Assembly (NCBI GenBank): GCA_020696345.1
Contig: JAEHCK010000026.1
Span: 1 to 42,872, forward strand
Direction: 5' to 3'
Origin: Thermoplasmata archaeon
GTDB lineage: Archaea > Thermoplasmatota > Penumbrarchaeia > JAEHCK01
DNA length: 42,872 nt
Notes under the pieces: generated by a model
What the model was told of the DNA's origin: nothing
Seen by the model: only the letters and a program-made list of their open reading frames with translations
The model's database searches: none
Translations under genes and position numbers: made by a program
Shown: positions 35,179 to 42,809 of the stretch, piece after piece
Position numbering within the stretch: position 1 is the stretch's first letter
How the letters are laid out: every line of letters starts with the position of its first letter

Positions 35179-35370
35179 ATGCCACGATTCCTAGTCAGGA
35201 GATTTTATTCAGGCTATTGCGAGTATGAAATTGAAGCAAATGATGAAAGTGAAGCTTACGAAAAGTCGAAAGGACTACCGATCAAGACGGATGAGATAAT
35301 ATCGACGCTGGAGGCGTGGGCGGAGGCGGATGAGGTGGAAAATAATTATAATGATGGGAAAAATAGATAA
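35179..35370 (+). CDS. Small hypothetical protein
   Basis: 63 residues, MPRFLVRRFYSGYCEYEIEA then a charged C-terminus (AWAEADEVE). The layout (basic/aromatic N-terminal strands, then an EANDESEAYEKSK helix) recalls short DpnD/PcfM-like proteins, but I would not name it. GAGGTG lies 7 nt before the ATG, which supports real translation. It precedes the small membrane protein by 30 nt and is probably co-transcribed. Confidence 0.55.
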   Translation: MPRFLVRRFYSGYCEYEIEANDESEAYEKSKGLPIKTDEIISTLEAWAEADEVENNYNDGKNR

Positions 35371-35400
35371 AAAATAGATACAATTATACATTTGAATCTT

Positions 35401-35874
35401 ATGGAAAATAATATCAATTGGATAAAAAATAAAAAAAGAACATTCATCTTATCTAGCGTAATCTCAGCAATACCAATTAGTTTACTTTTTTTACCTATTT
35501 TATTGAATATTTCCGAAATTAAATTTGATCTAATATGGATAATATGTATGATCATTGCTGGGATTGTAATTGAAAGTGTTTTTATTTATATATTCTGGTC
35601 ACGAATGTTTTCACCGGACCTTCCCCATTTTGTGGGATTTTCAAAGAATAAATTAATTTTTTCTTATAGTAGTGATAAGAAAAAGGATAACAAAATAATA
35701 AAATGGTCTGATATTAAAACTGCAAAAATATCTGATTTTACAAATAAGTATAAAGTTCCAAAACAAGGATTTTGCATTATTTTAACAAATGGTAAAAAGG
35801 TCTCGGTTGGTCAATTATCAAACCTGTTGCAAAATGATGTCGAAGAAGAAATAAAGAAACGAAAAAAGAAATAA
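35401..35874 (+). CDS. Small membrane protein with PH-like C-terminal domain
   Basis: 157 residues. Two membrane helices (about 16-36 FILSSVISAIPISLLFLPIL and 44-65 IWIICMIIAGIVIESVFIYI) are followed by a ~90-residue soluble domain. There, FVGFSKNKLIFSY, IIKWSDIKTAKI and GFCIILTNGKKVSVG have the strand order of a bacterial-type PH domain, with a Lys-rich end. A TTG three codons earlier (35392) is possible; the ATG at 35401 is preferred. No function is known. Confidence 0.55.
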   Translation: MENNINWIKNKKRTFILSSVISAIPISLLFLPILLNISEIKFDLIWIICMIIAGIVIESVFIYIFWSRMFSPDLPHFVGFSKNKLIFSYSSDKKKDNKIIKWSDIKTAKISDFTNKYKVPKQGFCIILTNGKKVSVGQLSNLLQNDVEEEIKKRKKK

Positions 35875-35875
35875 A

Positions 35876-36371
35876 TTATTTTTCAATCAACCCCAACACC
35901 ACCTCATTAATCCCTCCAAACTCCACCTTAACCGGATCAAATCGCAATAAAGCAGAAAACATACACATCCGACTGCCTCTTGACCTCATCCGACATCTTA
36001 TTGATCTCTGAGTCCCACGCGCGTCTCGGCGCGATCCCGAACACGATCTTCGAGTACTCGGTCTGCTTCCACGATTGGAGATATGCACCTGATTTTACCT
36101 CGATCTTGATATCCAGAAACCTCAGGTCATACGGCGCCCACTCGCTTGCCACATCGTCGGCGATGCCCATATCCTGTGCAACTATATACTCGGCCAGCAC
36201 ACCGCGGCTCGTGTTGCCGAGCAGATCGGAGGCGGACCACTTCCAGAAATCTAATAGATTGAAGGCCAGTGGTTTACCATCTTTGACAAAACGTTCTTTG
36301 CCCGATCTGCGGGTGGTTTTGATGAGATCAAGATCATTATCCTTTTTACCCCTCTTGGTTTCATTATTCAT
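35876..36371 (-). pseudogene. PD-(D/E)XK-like nuclease gene with C-terminal frameshift
   Basis: The first frame (35937-36371, 144 residues) reads LLDFWKWSASDLLGNTSRG, then YDLRFLDIKIEVKSGAYLQSW with the E-x-K core of a restriction-like fold, and ends SDVYVFCFIAI at TGA. One base too many near 35954 puts the next frame in register: SDVYVF then ALLRFDPVKVEFGGINEVV..., running to 35876. That gives a more natural continuation but still ends early. It is a commonly seen uncharacterised protein type. Frameshift by mutation or sequencing error cannot be told apart here. Confidence 0.6.
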
Positions 36372-36423
36372 GCATAAGGATAATGCATCTCCTCAAATAA
36401 GATTTATTATTATTTAAAAAAAA

Positions 36424-36544
36424 TAGGGAGGAACGAATTCCTCCCTAAAACCTACCTTCTTTAACTCCACTTGCTTGAGCCAGAGGCTCAAGCAGAGAGT
36501 ATAGAAAAGTGATGGGGGTATGGGGGAAGATTCCTCTTCCCCCA
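36424..36544. ncRNA. Hairpin cassette A, upstream of toxin-antitoxin pair
   Basis: Three perfect 10-bp hairpins in 121 bases: TAGGGAGGAA-CGAA-TTCCTCCCTA (36424-36447), TGCTTGAGCC-AGA-GGCTCAAGCA (36472-36494), TGGGGGAAGA-TTCC-TCTTCCCCCA (36521-36544). Weaker stems follow to 36598. The linker GAGTATAGAAAAGTGATGG before the last hairpin and AGAGTAT after it recur in cassette B (37637-37746). It could be a structured RNA, a terminator array or a DNA-level repeat. Confidence 0.55.
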
Positions 36545-36682
36545 GAGTATAATCCGATTTAAATCATTAGTCGGTCTATTCAATACATTCAGTAGACCCT
36601 AAGTGTTAATTTAATATGATAAAAAATCTTGATTGAATTTGTGAATAATATTTGAAATATTGATCTAGCCAAAAGGTTAAAT

Positions 36683-36699
36683 GATATCAAGTTGATATC
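36683..36699. promoter_or_regulatory. Palindromic operator of the antitoxin-toxin operon
   Basis: GATATCA-AGT-TGATATC is a perfect 7-bp inverted repeat ending 18 nt before the antitoxin ATG. Ribbon-helix-helix antitoxins bind such sites as dimers and repress their own operon. The position overlaps the expected transcription start. Confidence 0.65.
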
Positions 36700-36716
36700 T
36701 ATATTTAGGTGTGGAT

Positions 36717-36962
36717 ATGTCCGAAACCCAAATAATCTTTAGACTGGAAGATAAATTATTGAAAAGATTCGATCAAGATCTTAAAAGGATCGGCTTCAAA
36801 AGTCGTAATGAATGGTTTAGAACCAAGGTGCGTGAATTTTTGGAAGAGATGGAACGAAGAGAAACTCTGAGGTCGTTGAACAAATTTGCAATTCAAGATA
36901 TGACCGATGAAGATATTGTTCAGATGGTCGATTCTTGGCGCAAAAAGGATCGAGGAAATTAA
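36717..36962 (+). CDS. vapB: Ribbon-helix-helix antitoxin (CopG/VapB-like)
   Basis: 81 residues with an N-terminal ribbon-helix-helix (QIIFRLEDKLLKRFDQDL, then FKSRNEWFRTKVREFLEEM) and a charged C-terminal tail (MTDEDIVQMVDSWRKK) that would wrap the toxin. The start at 36717 follows GGTG by 5 nt; a GTG two codons earlier is less likely. The toxin ATG is one base after its stop. It probably neutralises the PIN toxin and represses the operon at 36683-36699. Confidence 0.75.
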   Translation: MSETQIIFRLEDKLLKRFDQDLKRIGFKSRNEWFRTKVREFLEEMERRETLRSLNKFAIQDMTDEDIVQMVDSWRKKDRGN

Positions 36963-36963
36963 G

Positions 36964-37392
36964 ATGATCATTGTAGATACAAATGTGATCCTATCGGCAC
37001 TGTTAACAGAGGGAATTACTAAAGTGGTATTAACTGCACACAAAGGGATATATTTGTCACCACAATCGTGTTTTGATGAATTATGGAAACATAGAGATGT
37101 TTGGAATAAGAATAACCAACCAGAAGATGAGCTAAAATATATTTTATCTAGAATGAAACGACATATAATGACCATAGATGAGAAAACATATAGAAACAAG
37201 CTTGAAAACGCGAAGGAATTGATCATAGATATTGATGATACACCATTGATCGCTTTGGCGTTATCGGTAGATAATGAAGGTATATGGACATATAACACAA
37301 AACATTTCAAGAAGGATAAATTGAATAGTATTGTAAAAATTCTTAATATTAAAGATGTTATCAGAATGTATCCATTTGAATTAGAAGATTAA
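36964..37392 (+). CDS. vapC: PIN-domain toxin (VapC-like)
   Basis: 142 residues: MIIVDTNVILSALL with the first catalytic Asp (D5), SPQSCFDELWKHRD with the conserved Glu, IDIDDTPLIALALSVDNEGIWTYNTKHF with the paired Asp residues of the metal site. PIN toxins are metal-dependent RNases that cut tRNA, rRNA or mRNA. GAGG lies just upstream within the antitoxin end. The pair is flanked by hairpin cassettes A and B. Confidence 0.8.
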   Translation: MIIVDTNVILSALLTEGITKVVLTAHKGIYLSPQSCFDELWKHRDVWNKNNQPEDELKYILSRMKRHIMTIDEKTYRNKLENAKELIIDIDDTPLIALALSVDNEGIWTYNTKHFKKDKLNSIVKILNIKDVIRMYPFELED

Positions 37393-37575
37393 TGGACACT
37401 AGTATCATTTTTTGATAATATTTACGTTTGGGTCATTTAAATTTTGGTTATTGGGGCTTGTTTGGGAGGGTTATAATTCTGATATTAATAAGTTATAAAT
37501 GAAACTTAATTAATTTTTCATCTCATTTTTGTGTATGTTTTGGTACTTGGATTTTAACATAATCAACTATTGATC

Positions 37576-37620
37576 AACTTCCGGATCTTCCAATGGAACA
37601 CCTCGAGCAGCTCGGCAGCC
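37576..37620 (-). pseudogene. mazG fragment
   Basis: About 45 bases on the minus strand translate to TAAELLEVFHWKIR, matching EAAELLEIFQWRIK around the first metal site of intact mazG. No other mazG part is next to it. It is preceded by TTGG-rich sequence (37425-37560) of the kind found in the split mazG relics and sits just left of hairpin cassette B. Confidence 0.65.
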
Positions 37621-37636
37621 GTCTTGTCTTATCCTT

Positions 37637-37746
37637 GTGGTGCATCAGCACCACCGGGAGTATGAGAAAGTGAGGTAGATTGTTAAGGAGGAGATTCCTC
37701 TCCTCCTTAACCACAGTATTTATCAAGGGGATCACAAGTGACCCCC
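37637..37746. ncRNA. Hairpin cassette B, downstream of toxin-antitoxin pair
   Basis: Hairpins GTGGTGC-ATCA-GCACCAC (37637-37654), a 13-bp perfect stem GTTAAGGAGGAGA-TTCC-TCTCCTCCTTAAC (37682-37711), and GGGGATCAC-AA-GTGACCCCC (37727-37746, with one mismatch inside the stem). The linker GAGTATGAGAAAGTGAGGTA and the AGA-TTCC-TCT hairpin tip match cassette A, while the outer stem bases differ in both arms together. Confidence 0.55.
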
Positions 37747-37854
37747 AGAATAATTAGTGTATTTAAGGGGAATAATATCCATAGCCAAATTGTTTTATAT
37801 AATAATACAATTATTTCACAGAAGTAAAAACTAATCATAGCCGAGGTGGGTATC

Positions 37855-40800
37855 TTGCCAGAGAACATTCTCGAATCATTGAATCCAAAACAGCGCGACG
37901 CGGTCACATGCATAGATAAACCATTACTGATCTTCGCCGGTCCAGGCACTGGCAAGACCCGTGTTGCGGTCTACAAACTGGCATATTTGGTGCAAGATAA
38001 AGGATACAACCCCGACGAGATCCTGGCACTTACATTCTCGGACAACGCCGCCTCTGAGATGGAGGAGCGTGTTGAGGAACTGCTTCCGGACAAGATTGGG
38101 TTCAAGATCTCAACTTTCCATTCATTCTGTTACGAGATCATCAAAGAATACTCTCTGGAGCTGGGGATCAACGCGCAGGGAACAATATTCACCGACGAAT
38201 ACCAGAAGTCGTTCCTTCTTGACAACCTGGATGATCTTGGTCTGGAAAGCTTCAAGATACCCACAAGACCAATCGACCTTGCCACATCGTTCCAGGGCGC
38301 CATTGCCAGATTCAAGCAGGAGAACATCACAATTGAAGAGCTGGAGAAATATTTGGCAAAACATAATGGGGATGAGTTGGATGACTCCGAAGAGCACGGA
38401 AAGCTGCGCGATTTCGCAAAGGCATACCGCATGTACGAGGACTTCAAGGCCGAAAAGGGGTTGCTGGACTTTGGCGACATGCAAACTCTTGCGGTAGATC
38501 TGCTGCAGAACCGGCCCGAGATCTTGAAAAGAATTAAAACCCGGATAAGGTACATCATAGTGGACGAGTTTCAGGATTCGGACTTTATTCAGCTGCAGCT
38601 GATGTTTTTGCTGGCGCCGGAGGGTATGATAACCGTGGTTGGTGACGACGACCAGTCCATCTACAGGTTCCGCGGTGCGTACTTGACGAACATTGCAGAG
38701 TTCAGAGATTTCTTCCGGAGCAAGGGGATCACCACGGAAAATGTGGTATTGGATATAAACTACCGCTGCACCGGCAACATTCAGAAGACCGCCAACAGTC
38801 TTATTGGAAATAACCCTGAACGCCAGAGTAAAACCATTGAGACCGATAAAGACGACGGGTTGCCGGTGAATATTACACATTACGAGACCGACCAGGACCA
38901 GGCGTATGGCATATACAACAAGATAAAAGAGCTGACCTCGTCCGGGATCCCGTGGAATGATATCTCAATTCTGGTAAGACGAAGGACCGATGCCAAACCC
39001 ATCATCGAAACTTTGGAGAAATATCGACTGCCGTACAAGATCGTGGGCTCCAAGGAATTCTTCAGAAAACCCGTGATCAGAGCTGTTGTAGCGTATCTGA
39101 AAACTCTCGCGGACCCCATTAAGAACCAACCTGCTTTAGGATTGATTATGAGGCGCCCAGTGCACGGCATCATGCCCGGGGATATACCCAAACTGGCCAG
39201 GATCGCCAAGGATAAGGGGCACTCACTTTGGGAGGCGTTGAACGATCTTGACGATTTCTCCGGAGAGACCGATCATTTTGTAAAATTTCGTTCTGAGATG
39301 GAAAAGCTCTTCAAGATCCATGGTGAGAGTGATCTATTAACACTGGTTAGAAAAATACTGTTCAGCAAGGACTTCTTTCGAGTGGAGATCAGTAGACAGG
39401 ATAATGACAATATACGGTTATTGAACAAGTTCCTGGAACTAACAGCCAATTTTCTTAATATTTATCCCGAGGCCGAACTGAACGATTTTTTGATCCATAT
39501 AAAGGCACTGGTAGATCTTGGCTTGGAAGATAAAGGATCTGTTCCTTCTGATGAAAGGATCAATCTAATGACAATACACGGATCAAAAGGTAAACAGTTT
39601 CCATACGTGTTCATACCATGCCTGAACGATAAACGTATCCCCAGCAAATACCAGAGATACAAAATTGATATCCCTGAAGACCTTGCGCATGGAGTGTCCA
39701 CCGATTATACACCTGAAGAGCTGCATTTGCAAGAGGAGCGTCGCCTACTATATGTGGCCATGACCCGTGGAAAAGAACAGGTACATCTAAGCTACTGCAA
39801 CCGTTTTGGCAGCAATAAAAGGGACACACCAAAATCTATGTACCTCTCGGAAATACTTGACTCAGAGGCCGGTTATGAGCACCTGGAAGAACCCGTAAGT
39901 ATGATGGAGGAAGATGCAGAAGGAATCGCGGACTCTGTAGCGGGAACATTGAAGCATCGGATCATCAACCGTATCAGCCGAGGCCAGTGGCAGGGGGCGA
40001 TTGACGCGTTGACCGCTTTGGCGCTGAACCAGGATAAGGATGCGGACATCGGATCATTACAGGTCCCGAAAGATCTGGATATTGACCAATATTTGACCGA
40101 ACTTAAGGAACTATATTCCGAGCCTGAAACTGCACATGCAGAGAAGGGTGAATACTCGCCGTCCAAGTTGAAGACATACGAGGATTGCCCAAATAAATAC
40201 TACTATCAATATGTGCTGGAGATCCCCGGTGAGGTTAGAGACTATTTCGAGCTGGGAACAGTTATGCATACAGTTATGGAAAAAATAACAAAAAAAATGA
40301 AAGATTCCGAGGATGTGACTGAGGCTCAGGCCCTGGAAATATTGGATGATCTCTGGAAATCATCGGTCTATGACTCAACCGAGAAAGAGAAACAGGACAG
40401 AACCGAAGCAGAAGATATGATCAGGGCGTTTCTTGCACGACAGGCAAATAAGCCTGGTAAGATCTTAGATCTCGAGCAGTGGATCAAGATCGACCTGGAC
40501 GGGCGAAAGATACGTGGGAGGATTGACCGTATCGATGATCTTGGCGAAACACTTGAAGTTATTGATTACAAGACCAGTAAGAACCAGACATCCAAACCAC
40601 AGCTGAAACAGGATTTTCAGATGGCATTGTACTGGCTGGGGGCCGAACAATTATTCGAAAAACCCGTTAGCAGTGTGGGGCACTGGTATCTCAGGCTGGA
40701 CAAGGAATGGATGGTGGAGTTAACTCAAGAAGAACGCGACGACGTTCTCCAGCGCGCTAGGGCTGCAATAAACGGGATCGAATCAAAGGTGTTTCCATGC

Positions 40801-40866
40801 ACACCTAACTTTCAGGGATGCAAATACTGTGATTACGACGAGCTGTGCGATGACAAAGGAAAATAA
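37855..40866 (+). CDS. UvrD-family helicase with RecB-type Fe-S nuclease domain
   Basis: About 1003 residues. SF1 helicase motifs: Q-motif LNPKQRDAV, Walker A AGPGTGKT (28-35), DEFQDS (motif II), GDDDQSIYRFRGA (III), NYRC, TIHGSKGKQFPYVF (V), RLLYVAMTRGKEQ (VI). From about residue 750 a PDDEXK_1 nuclease has YSPSKLKTYEDCPNKYYY, GTVMHTVME, EVIDYKTSK (catalytic D-x-K) and QMALYW. CKYCDYDELC together with the earlier CPNKY Cys provides four cysteines for a 4Fe-4S cluster, as in AddB-type enzymes. It probably processes broken DNA ends. The start is TTG at 37855, six bases after GAGGTGG; the GTG at 37846 lies inside that site. The G+C content is clearly above that of its neighbours. Confidence 0.85.
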   Translation: MPENILESLNPKQRDAVTCIDKPLLIFAGPGTGKTRVAVYKLAYLVQDKGYNPDEILALTFSDNAASEMEERVEELLPDKIGFKISTFHSFCYEIIKEYSLELGINAQGTIFTDEYQKSFLLDNLDDLGLESFKIPTRPIDLATSFQGAIARFKQENITIEELEKYLAKHNGDELDDSEEHGKLRDFAKAYRMYEDFKAEKGLLDFGDMQTLAVDLLQNRPEILKRIKTRIRYIIVDEFQDSDFIQLQLMFLLAPEGMITVVGDDDQSIYRFRGAYLTNIAEFRDFFRSKGITTENVVLDINYRCTGNIQKTANSLIGNNPERQSKTIETDKDDGLPVNITHYETDQDQAYGIYNKIKELTSSGIPWNDISILVRRRTDAKPIIETLEKYRLPYKIVGSKEFFRKPVIRAVVAYLKTLADPIKNQPALGLIMRRPVHGIMPGDIPKLARIAKDKGHSLWEALNDLDDFSGETDHFVKFRSEMEKLFKIHGESDLLTLVRKILFSKDFFRVEISRQDNDNIRLLNKFLELTANFLNIYPEAELNDFLIHIKALVDLGLEDKGSVPSDERINLMTIHGSKGKQFPYVFIPCLNDKRIPSKYQRYKIDIPEDLAHGVSTDYTPEELHLQEERRLLYVAMTRGKEQVHLSYCNRFGSNKRDTPKSMYLSEILDSEAGYEHLEEPVSMMEEDAEGIADSVAGTLKHRIINRISRGQWQGAIDALTALALNQDKDADIGSLQVPKDLDIDQYLTELKELYSEPETAHAEKGEYSPSKLKTYEDCPNKYYYQYVLEIPGEVRDYFELGTVMHTVMEKITKKMKDSEDVTEAQALEILDDLWKSSVYDSTEKEKQDRTEAEDMIRAFLARQANKPGKILDLEQWIKIDLDGRKIRGRIDRIDDLGETLEVIDYKTSKNQTSKPQLKQDFQMALYWLGAEQLFEKPVSSVGHWYLRLDKEWMVELTQEERDDVLQRARAAINGIESKVFPCTPNFQGCKYCDYDELCDDKGK

Positions 40867-41025
40867 GCGGATTGGTTATTGCCGATTAAAGGTATTATTG
40901 AATTGAAGGGAAAAGGGTTACAGCGCAGGGGCGGAAGGTATGAATCCCCCCATTCCTTCCCCGAGAGAGCCATGGATATCACCAAACGATAAGTAGAACT
41001 AAAAAGAAGCAAATTCAAATAAAAT

Positions 41026-41790
41026 TCATTCTTTTAATTTAACATAAGGACCTGTAAGTCCTAATTCATTTTGAGATTGAATTTTAAATATTGTTGAATA
41101 AGATTTTATTAATTGTGAAAGTTGTTTAAATCCAAATGTACGCGGATCGAAACCTGGATCTAATTTCCGTAATTGTGTCCCCATATTCGCCAAGTTAGCC
41201 CATCCATCTTCTTTTACAGCCATTTCAAACGCTTCTTTCAAGATTGGAATTGGTTCAAGATCTTTAGCTAATTTATTTGTTTTTATCCTTTTTTTAGATT
41301 TATCCTTTATTATAGTAGATTTAGTACCATTATCTTGGGGTGATAAATTTTCTGTGTATACAAAAACATTACAACCATTAATAAAAGCTTTTGGAGTTTT
41401 CTTTTCACCAATACCCATAACAAATATTCCTGTTTCTCTTATTCTGGTTGCAAGGCGAGTATAATCACTGTCGCTCGAAACAAGACAAAAACCATCAACA
41501 ATTTTATCATGCAATATATCCATAGCATCAATGATCATTGCACTATCAGTTGCATTCTTTCCTATAGTATATCTAAATTGTTGTATTGGTTGAATTGCAT
41601 TATGTTGCAGTGTGTCTTTCCAGCTTTTTAGCTGTGGTTTTGTCCAATCACCAAATATTCGACGAATTGTAACTGAACCATATTTTGCTGCTTCTGCTAA
41701 CATTTTTCCTATTAAAGAAGGTCGAGCATTATCACCATCGATCAATATAGCAATTTTGGATTTATTTGGGTCCATTGATTGATCTAACAC
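41026..41790 (-). CDS. NYN-domain protein with C-terminal LOTUS/OST-HTH domain
   Basis: 254 residues. Residues 12-150 are a LabA-like NYN nuclease fold: KIAILIDGDNARPSLI, GKNATDSAMIIDAMDILHD (central Asp), CLVSSDSDYTRLATRIRETG, AFINGCNVFVY. A basic linker (KDKSKKRIKTNK) leads to a LOTUS/OST-HTH domain (about 185-254: WANLANMGTQLRKLDPGFDPRTFGFKQLSQLI...) that binds RNA. Proteins of this build are RNA-directed NYN factors found in bacteria and archaea. GGGGA precedes the GTG start at 41790; an ATG five codons later is an alternative. It stands alone with noncoding DNA on both sides. Confidence 0.82.
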   Translation of the reverse strand: MLDQSMDPNKSKIAILIDGDNARPSLIGKMLAEAAKYGSVTIRRIFGDWTKPQLKSWKDTLQHNAIQPIQQFRYTIGKNATDSAMIIDAMDILHDKIVDGFCLVSSDSDYTRLATRIRETGIFVMGIGEKKTPKAFINGCNVFVYTENLSPQDNGTKSTIIKDKSKKRIKTNKLAKDLEPIPILKEAFEMAVKEDGWANLANMGTQLRKLDPGFDPRTFGFKQLSQLIKSYSTIFKIQSQNELGLTGPYVKLKE

Positions 41791-41901
41791 ATTTATATCC
41801 CCTGATTTTTTAAATTTTTTTTACTTGGAGTTTGATTCTCCCTTTTCAGTTTAGTCCAGTTCCGCCTCCCCTGGGATTCTTGTGACGATAAATATGGTTG
41901 A

Positions 41902-42030
41902 GTCTATAAATCTTTGGGTTGGGGCAATGTCACACGTAAATTATATGTTAGTCCAGAAGATATTGAAGATAATAAATATTCATATCAAGATATTATTGAT
42001 TTTATAATTCAATCTTTTAATACAACCTAA
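41902..42030 (+). pseudogene. C-terminal fragment of an unidentified gene
   Basis: A 42-codon stretch between stops reads LGWGNVTRKLYVSPEDIED, then NKYSYQDIIDFIIQSFN, and ends at TAA. It has protein-like composition but no start codon or ribosome site, so it looks like the tail of a lost gene. Family unknown. Confidence 0.3.
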
Positions 42031-42033
42031 TTA

Positions 42034-42500
42034 TTACAGCACGTTGTATTTTTTATTTGATCCGTTCGCCATCTCCACCGGATATTTCTCTGCGTTCATC
42101 TGTATTTTATCTTGCACCATACTCACAACATCCAGCTCAAGAGTGTTCGCCAGACTCAGCGAATATATCACCACATCCGCCAGCTCCTCCTTCACCCGCA
42201 CCAACTCAGCGTTATGAAGATTTGTAGTAGTGAATCACGCTTTGCAATCACCAAGTTACAAGCACCAATAACCAAATAAATCACAGATCTCAATATTCAA
42301 ATTACCAAACACAATATATTTATTGTTTAAGTCATTGGATTTTTGGTCCTTGGAAATTATTTGGTTATTGTTTTTTGGTCATTGGTGATTCCGCCTCCGC
42401 AGGCGGCGGTGGGGGTGTGGTATTGGCCCCATTTGCGGTCGCACTTGAACTGCTCGACGGAGTCTTTCAATTGCTGGATAGTAGTAGAAGAGTCTGACAT
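42034..42500 (-). pseudogene. Second split mazG relic
   Basis: The N-terminal part (42413-42500) reads MSDSSTTIQQLKDSVEQF and ends at WGQYHTP. The C-terminal part (42034-42202) reads VRVKEELADVVIYSLSLAN and on to KIQMNAEKYPVEMANG, ending at TAA. Between them about 210 noncoding bases replace the first metal-binding helix. The 5' break is at the same codon as in the relic at 29200-29858, but the 3' break is about ten codons further on. GGTGGAG precedes the ATG. Confidence 0.85.
42203..42412. repeat. Repeat element inside mazG relic, copy 2
   Basis: Starts AACTCAGCGTTATGAAG, contains TTGGTCCTTGGAAATTATTT, and ends with CCGCCTCC-GCA-GGCGGCGG (42391-42409, one mismatch). It matches 29405-29766 over most of its length but lacks two inserts present there. 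Confidence 0.8.
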
Positions 42501-42532
42501 AGCTCCACCCTCGGGAGAGGTAATAGAGAATC

Positions 42533-42559
42533 GATGAGATAAAGTTTATTGATGCTTTG
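42533..42559 (-). promoter_or_regulatory. Repeated promoter-like block upstream of mazG relic
   Basis: 27 bases identical to 11561-11587 upstream of the ASCH gene, at the same distance (about 40 nt) from the start codon. The minus strand carries CAATAAACTTTATCTC, a likely TATA element. Confidence 0.5.
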
Positions 42560-42595
42560 TGGGAGAAATTCCAAATCCTAAATCCAAAACTATAC

Positions 42596-42635
42596 ACAAA
42601 AATAAGATTGGACATTGATTAAGTTTTATTTTTGT
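42596..42635. repeat. Inverted repeat also found at 29692-29731
   Basis: ACAAAAATAAG (42596-42606) and TTATTTTTGT (42626-42635) form a 10-bp stem around a ~20-nt loop. The same arms stand 18 nt apart at 29692-29702 and 29721-29731. GGAATTCTAAGCT is shared as well, in the opposite relative orientation (its complement lies near 42700). Confidence 0.6.
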
Positions 42636-42739
42636 TAGAGGGGTAAAAATTCCGATAGAAATTTTTAGCTCGAGACAATTTTTGAATAAAATTGATGAAG
42701 CTTAGAATTCCTATGAAAAATAACTTAATAATATCAGTC

Positions 42740-42809
42740 GAGTAGCGCAGGGGAGTTTCACCCCCACGCTCTCACAGAACCGGACGTGAACCTCTCGATT
42801 CATCCGGCT
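42740..42809 (-). ncRNA. 3' end of a group II intron (domains 5 and 6)
   Basis: On the minus strand a 34-nt hairpin (42776-42809) runs from AGCCGGATG to CACGTCCGGTTCT, with the catalytic AGC triad and the length of group II domain 5. It is followed by a stem GAGCGTGGGGGTGAAACTCCCCTGCGCTAC, read in two arms GAGCGTGGGGG and CCCCTGCGCT, as expected for domain 6 with the 3' splice site close by. The rest of the intron and any maturase lie beyond the right edge of the window. Confidence 0.8.

Noticed and set aside
37961..38880. Long out-of-frame and opposite frames in the helicase gene
   Set aside because: All helicase motifs lie in the 37855-40866 frame; long shadows are expected in less AT-rich DNA.
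42379..42615. A 78-residue minus-strand protein covering the mazG relic start
   Set aside because: It begins in repeat DNA and reads the relic out of its mazG frame; the same N-terminal string appears upstream of the ASCH gene because of the repeated promoter block.
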